A DNA stretch of 7,077 bases, taken from Candidatus Colimorpha onthohippi. Its GTDB lineage: Bacteria; Bacteroidota; Bacteroidia; Bacteroidales; P3. The translations under genes and the position numbers were made by a program. The stretch covers positions 1 to 7,077 of the forward strand of contig JAGHVA010000199.1 in assembly GCA_018064565.1 (NCBI GenBank), in the 5' to 3' direction. Positions 4,405-7,077 of the stretch are shown here, in pieces; position 1 is the first letter of the stretch; each line of letters begins with the position of its first letter. The notes under the pieces are model-generated. The model saw nothing but the letters and a program-made list of their open reading frames with translations. It made no database searches and was not told the origin of the DNA.

Positions 4405-7077
4405 CTACTCGCACACCAAGCGCACAGAGAGGCCATAATTGCGGAATTCATTTGAACAGCCAGAAAAATAGAAATAGTAAGCATAACTATCGCCATTGAC
4501 CGATGAAGTCCAATACATGCAACTATTGCCTACGTTATTGACTGTTGTTCCATTCCGATAGCCCGCTGCTGGCAAGAACACCGCACCCGCTGCCTCCATC
4601 CTGCTCCACTCGCTGTCGCTATATACATTGCTATTGTAGGAAGTCTGCGCCACGAATGTCAAGCCAGAGGGCAACACCCAGTCGTCGGGAAGGATAATCC
4701 AACCCTTCACTCCATTTACCGTTGCATACCCTTTCAGGTTTTGCGCATTGGGTCGCGAACTGACCAGATAGGTACACTCCCCGCGGGTTGGCACACGCCA
4801 CCTACCCCTTACATTGCCACCGTTGGCTATTGCATTGTGTACACCCCAGTCATATTCTGCGCTGACACCGAGCAGGTTGTGCTCTGCCATCACTGCCGAC
4901 GGACCATATCCACTACCACTGGAACTACTATACGGATAATAGTAATTATTTCCGCCATCCGATGGGTCGTGATAGCCGCTGGTAGCCCAACCAAAGAGGT
5001 CTATCCAGTTGCGGTTGGTAGCAGAGATCTGATTATTGGCACTGCCTATAGCCACATACTGGCGAGCAGCGAATGCCCAGACATTGCTGGACGCCAGATA
5101 CTGCAAGTTGCCCTTGGAGAAATAGATTTTCTTGGTGTCGCTGACCGAGAACGGCTTTGGCAGTTTGCCATCCTCCGCCAATATCAACGTCAGCGTTATC
5201 ACAGAGTCGCAGCCTTTTGTATTGACTAACGTACTGTAATAGGTGCCCGACTGGTTGTAGTTGCTGCCATTGAAGTTGTAGCTACCCGATGCCACCACCG
5301 AGGTGTCGTAATAGGTACACTGGCAGTCGCTCACACCCGCTTGGTGTTCCTGCACTAAGCGCACGCTGTGCGGCACGCTACGGGCGTAGTCGCCCATGCC
5401 TTGCAAGCCGCTGTAAAAGCAGCGGGCACTGCCCGTACCGCTGGCGGTGCTGCTCCAATAATAGCCTGTTGGCAAAAATACCGCTCCTGATGCCTCCAAA
5501 AGCTTCCATTTCTCAAGCGTGTATGAATTGGGGCTGCTGCTGGTTTTGGTATAATCAAACGTCAGTCCCATCGGACATTCCCAGTCGTCTGCCAAAAGCA
5601 GGTAGCCCGAAACGGTTTTGGTCGAAGTACCCGACGGCACGGTAATGCGGGCGTACCCCCTCAGCTGCGCTGCATTAGGGCGCACGTTGAGCAGGTATTC
5701 CCACTCGTCGTTGGTCATCAGTCGCCATAAGCCAGCCCCGTTGCCTCCATTCTTGATAACATGCCGCTCGCCCCAATCGTAGAACTGATTTTCGCCAACG
5801 AGGTCGAGCTCTGCCTGATCGGTCGATGGTCCCCATCCGTATTGGTTGAGGTCATATTCCGCTGTGCCTATGGTTTTTGATACGTTGGTTATGTCCCACG
5901 GTTCGTAGTGGATATTACCCTCGTCAGACGGGTTGTGATAGCCCGTAGCGCCCCAGCAGAAGAGGTCGCCGCTGGATGGGCTATAACTGGATGCCACCGA
6001 AGCACCTAAATACTCATACTGCTCATGGGCAAAATTCCAAGCGTTAGCCATCGAGAGGTATTGCAAGTTGCCGTGAGCAAAGCGCACCCGTTTGGAGTTG
6101 CTGACCGAGAAGAGTCCTGTTGCCGCTCCGATGCCATACGATCCGCCTACTGCGAAATGCAAAACATAGATAGAGTCGCAGCCCTGTGCATCGGTCATCG
6201 TGTCGCCATAGTCGCCAGGGTAGCTGTACTCCCTGCCACGCCACACGAACGGCACATGAGTGGTACGCACCGTGGTGTCGATTACAGTGCGCGGGAAGAT
6301 AACGAAATTGGTCCGCACCACACTGTCGCAACCTGCTGCGCTGATACGCCCCAAGCTGTGTTGCTGCACACCGCTTTGGCGTACAACCGATCCGTACCAC
6401 ACATAGCTGCCACACGCCTCGATAGTGATGGTATCCGCTGCCTGACGGTAGGCAGTGCACGACGACCCGCCCGATGCGTTGATGGTAAGAAACAAGCTGT
6501 CGATACTGGCGCAGCCAAAGGTGTTGTCGTAATGGTATTCATAGATACCCGTAGCGGTATATTCTGTGCCATGCCACACATAGCTGTTGGTGGCAGTAAC
6601 GGGGATGCGGTTGTAGGTACCATGACGGATGTAAAGCTCCAGCGTATCCACCGAGTAGTAGCCATTGGCATCGGGATAGCCGTAGGTATAGACCCCATCG
6701 GTGCTATAGCGGGTGCCATGCCAGATATAATAGTCGCATGCATTGACATGATACACGTTGTGTGTGCCACCACTCAGACCTGCACCTGTAGGCAACACCA
6801 CATAGCTGCCATTAGTGAGATAGAGCGTGTCGTTGACCAGCGAGAGCTGCAGCGTATCGAACGTGATATAGCCTGCATCGTTGTCAAAAGCACTTACACT
6901 CGTAGGCACCGATACGCCTTCGGGCAGTTTGACATAACTGCCCCCTGTGAGGTAGATGGTGTCGTTGCTGAGGGTCAGCACCTGCTGCTCGGAGAGCAGG
7001 AATCCGGCGTTGTTGATGGCGGTATTGACGATGCTGTCGTAGTTGACAGGGTGTGTCAATGCGTCAGCGCTGACAGC
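4405..7077 (-). CDS. Large modular surface/secreted protein with GCDS repeats and two lectin/FGE-like domains, 5' end missing
   Basis: The frame is open to the window edge, so 890 C-terminal residues of a longer protein are seen. The only start-like codon near the edge is a TTG at 7059 with six in-frame codons before it, so it is not taken as the start. Numbering from position 7077, residues 22-98 hold two stalk-like repeats, 112-309 four 'Y.WHG..Y...G.Y.....GCDS' repeats, 322-577 lectin-like domain A, 590-633 a fifth GCDS repeat, and 642-890 lectin-like domain B. Both domains begin with FSVS..K and GNLQYL, contain YDWG...NGGN..G.WR and DDW, and end in SVRLV. This resembles the formylglycine-enzyme/C-type-lectin fold and the Fibrobacter major-paralogous family. 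Such Bacteroidales proteins are usually exported and thought to bind ligands or adhere, but no substrate can be named. No type IX C-terminal sorting domain or anchor is present; any signal peptide would be outside the window. Confidence 0.85.
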   Translation of the reverse strand, partial: AVSADALTHPVNYDSIVNTAINNAGFLLSEQQVLTLSNDTIYLTGGSYVKLPEGVSVPTSVSAFDNDAGYITFDTLQLSLVNDTLYLTNGSYVVLPTGAGLSGGTHNVYHVNACDYYIWHGTRYSTDGVYTYGYPDANGYYSVDTLELYIRHGTYNRIPVTATNSYVWHGTEYTATGIYEYHYDNTFGCASIDSLFLTINASGGSSCTAYRQAADTITIEACGSYVWYGSVVRQSGVQQHSLGRISAAGCDSVVRTNFVIFPRTVIDTTVRTTHVPFVWRGREYSYPGDYGDTMTDAQGCDSIYVLHFAVGGSYGIGAATGLFSVSNSKRVRFAHGNLQYLSMANAWNFAHEQYEYLGASVASSYSPSSGDLFCWGATGYHNPSDEGNIHYEPWDITNVSKTIGTAEYDLNQYGWGPSTDQAELDLVGENQFYDWGERHVIKNGGNGAGLWRLMTNDEWEYLLNVRPNAAQLRGYARITVPSGTSTKTVSGYLLLADDWECPMGLTFDYTKTSSSPNSYTLEKWKLLEASGAVFLPTGYYWSSTASGTGSARCFYSGLQGMGDYARSVPHSVRLVQEHQAGVSDCQCTYYDTSVVASGSYNFNGSNYNQSGTYYSTLVNTKGCDSVITLTLILAEDGKLPKPFSVSDTKKIYFSKGNLQYLASSNVWAFAARQYVAIGSANNQISATNRNWIDLFGWATSGYHDPSDGGNNYYYPYSSSSGSGYGPSAVMAEHNLLGVSAEYDWGVHNAIANGGNVRGRWRVPTRGECTYLVSSRPNAQNLKGYATVNGVKGWIILPDDWVLPSGLTFVAQTSYNSNVYSDSEWSRMEAAGAVFLPAAGYRNGTTVNNVGNSCMYWTSSVNGDSYAYYFYFSGCSNEFRNYGLSVRLVCE
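4408..5154 (-). repeat. Lectin/FGE-like domain, copy B (C-terminal)
   Basis: This encodes residues 642-890 of the surface protein fragment, from PFSVSDTKK to the C-terminus SVRLVCE. It is homologous to copy A upstream: FSVS, GNLQYL, W.FA..QY, DLF.W..TGYH.PSD, YDWG, NGGN, RPNA..L.GYA, DDW, GLTF and GAVFLP all recur in the same order. It retains the full GYRNGT..NNVG...YW.SS loop that copy A lacks. In the conserved segment where copy A has DEWEYL it has GECTYL. This is a protein-level duplication; long exact DNA identity is not evident, so it is old or diverged. Confidence 0.8.
5179..5310 (-). repeat. GCDS-type repeat 5, linking domains A and B
   Basis: Residues 590-633 carry YNFNGSNYNQSGTYYSTL followed by NTKGCDSVITLTLIL. 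This is the same pattern as the four repeats before domain A and the copy closest to the general Bacteroidetes form (Y.W.G..Y..SGTY......GCDSV.TL.L). It is preceded by a Cys-containing stretch (DCQCTYYD). A separate copy between the two lectin-like domains suggests the repeat and domain duplicated together as one unit. Confidence 0.75.
5347..6114 (-). repeat. Lectin/FGE-like domain, copy A
   Basis: This encodes residues 322-577 of the fragment, from LFSVSNSKR to SVRLVQE. It matches copy B along its length but has a longer middle (about 384-430, around SKTIGTAEYDLNQYGWGPS) and a shorter end. After GAVFLP it goes almost directly to YYWSST, omitting the GYRNGT..NNVG loop of copy B. The conserved DEWEYL is present. 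The final variable-looking stretch (GTGSARCFYSGLQGMGDY) differs strongly from copy B, while the flanking YW.SS and SVRLV are kept. Confidence 0.8.
6151..6744 (-). repeat. Four tandem WHG/GCDS-type repeats
   Basis: Residues 112-309 hold four units of about 40-50 residues. Each starts near (Y/F).W.G: YIWHGTRY, YVWHGTEY, YVWYGSVV and FVWRGREY. Each ends in a (G)C.S or equivalent motif followed by a beta strand: GYYSVDTLELYI, GCASIDSLFLTI, GCDSVVRTNFVIF and GCDSIYVLHFAV. The first unit has YYS in place of CDS. These beta-rich repeats are widespread in Bacteroidetes surface proteins and probably act as spacers or adhesive modules. Confidence 0.75.
6784..7014 (-). repeat. Two tail-fibre-like stalk repeats
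   Basis: Residues 22-98 hold two copies of one module. Copy 1 is NNAGF, then LTLSNDTIYLTGGSYVKLP. Copy 2 is NDAGYI, then LSLVNDTLYLTNGSYVVLP. The 'NDAGYI' and 'L.LSNDTLYLT.GS.V.LP' patterns are familiar from phage tail fibres and trimeric-adhesin-like stalks in Bacteroidetes. The array may continue upstream, outside the window. Confidence 0.7.

Noticed and set aside
4229..4414. Small minus-strand reading frame of 61 residues in the intergenic region
   Set aside because: It runs through the corA promoter and the inverted repeats, overlaps the end of the surface protein gene, has no Shine-Dalgarno and shows no recognisable motif.
5289..5645. Plus-strand frame rich in Arg, Pro and Ser opposite domain A
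   Set aside because: Its composition is that of an antisense shadow, and the minus-strand frame is intact and conserved.
7057..7059. TTG as the start codon of the large surface protein
   Set aside because: The frame stays open for six codons before it to the window edge, no signal peptide follows it, and it falls inside a stalk-like region; the gene most likely begins outside the window.
4405..7077. Type IX secretion sorting domain at the end of the surface protein
   Set aside because: The protein ends within the lectin-like domain at SVRLVCE; no terminal beta-sandwich with the usual Gly-x-Tyr-x-(V/L) pattern and Lys-rich tail is present.

Overview
The window reads as a piece of a Bacteroidales chromosome, probably Prevotella-like, though the genus is an inference. 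Four signs support this. Two promoters carry the Bacteroidetes -7 element (TAnnTTTG). There is a Bacteroides-type membrane pyrophosphatase. An LTA-synthase-like enzyme occurs in a setting with no Gram-positive features. A large surface protein is built from modules (FSVSDTKK...GNLQY, GCDSV) that recur in Bacteroidales secreted proteins. All four genes lie on the minus strand, so transcription runs from high to low coordinates. No tRNA, rRNA, CRISPR array, transposase or reverse transcriptase was seen.

Layout from right to left, in the direction of transcription. (1) Positions 7077-4405 hold the C-terminal 890 residues of a very large modular surface or secreted protein whose start lies outside the window. 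It has two tail-fibre-like stalk repeats, four roughly 40-residue 'WHG...GCDS' repeats, a lectin/formylglycine-enzyme-like domain A, a fifth 'GCDS' repeat and a second lectin-like domain B that ends the protein. (2) Positions 4404-4190 are intergenic. They hold two interlocking inverted repeats, a T-run (sense strand) that may end transcription, and the promoter and an unusually good Shine-Dalgarno site for the next gene. (3) Positions 4189-3260 are a CorA-type divalent cation transporter. (4) Eighteen bases later, at 3241-1355, is a five-helix membrane enzyme of the LTA synthase/phosphoglycerol transferase family, apparently in an operon with corA. (5) Positions 1354-1260 are a short intergenic stretch with a clear -7 element. 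(6) Positions 1259-1 are the N-terminal 419 residues of a sodium-type membrane-bound pyrophosphatase (hppA), cut by the window edge.

The three membrane genes suit an ordinary housekeeping role: Mg2+ uptake, modification of an envelope polymer or lipid head group, and PPi-driven ion pumping. The corA-LTA-synthase pairing may link Mg2+ supply to a metal-dependent envelope enzyme, but that is inference. The most unusual content is the modular surface protein. Its last domain resembles the C-type-lectin domains diversified by diversity-generating retroelements, and its two lectin-like copies differ by an in-frame loss of about 15 residues at the corresponding loop. No template repeat or reverse transcriptase is in view, so diversification is unproven.
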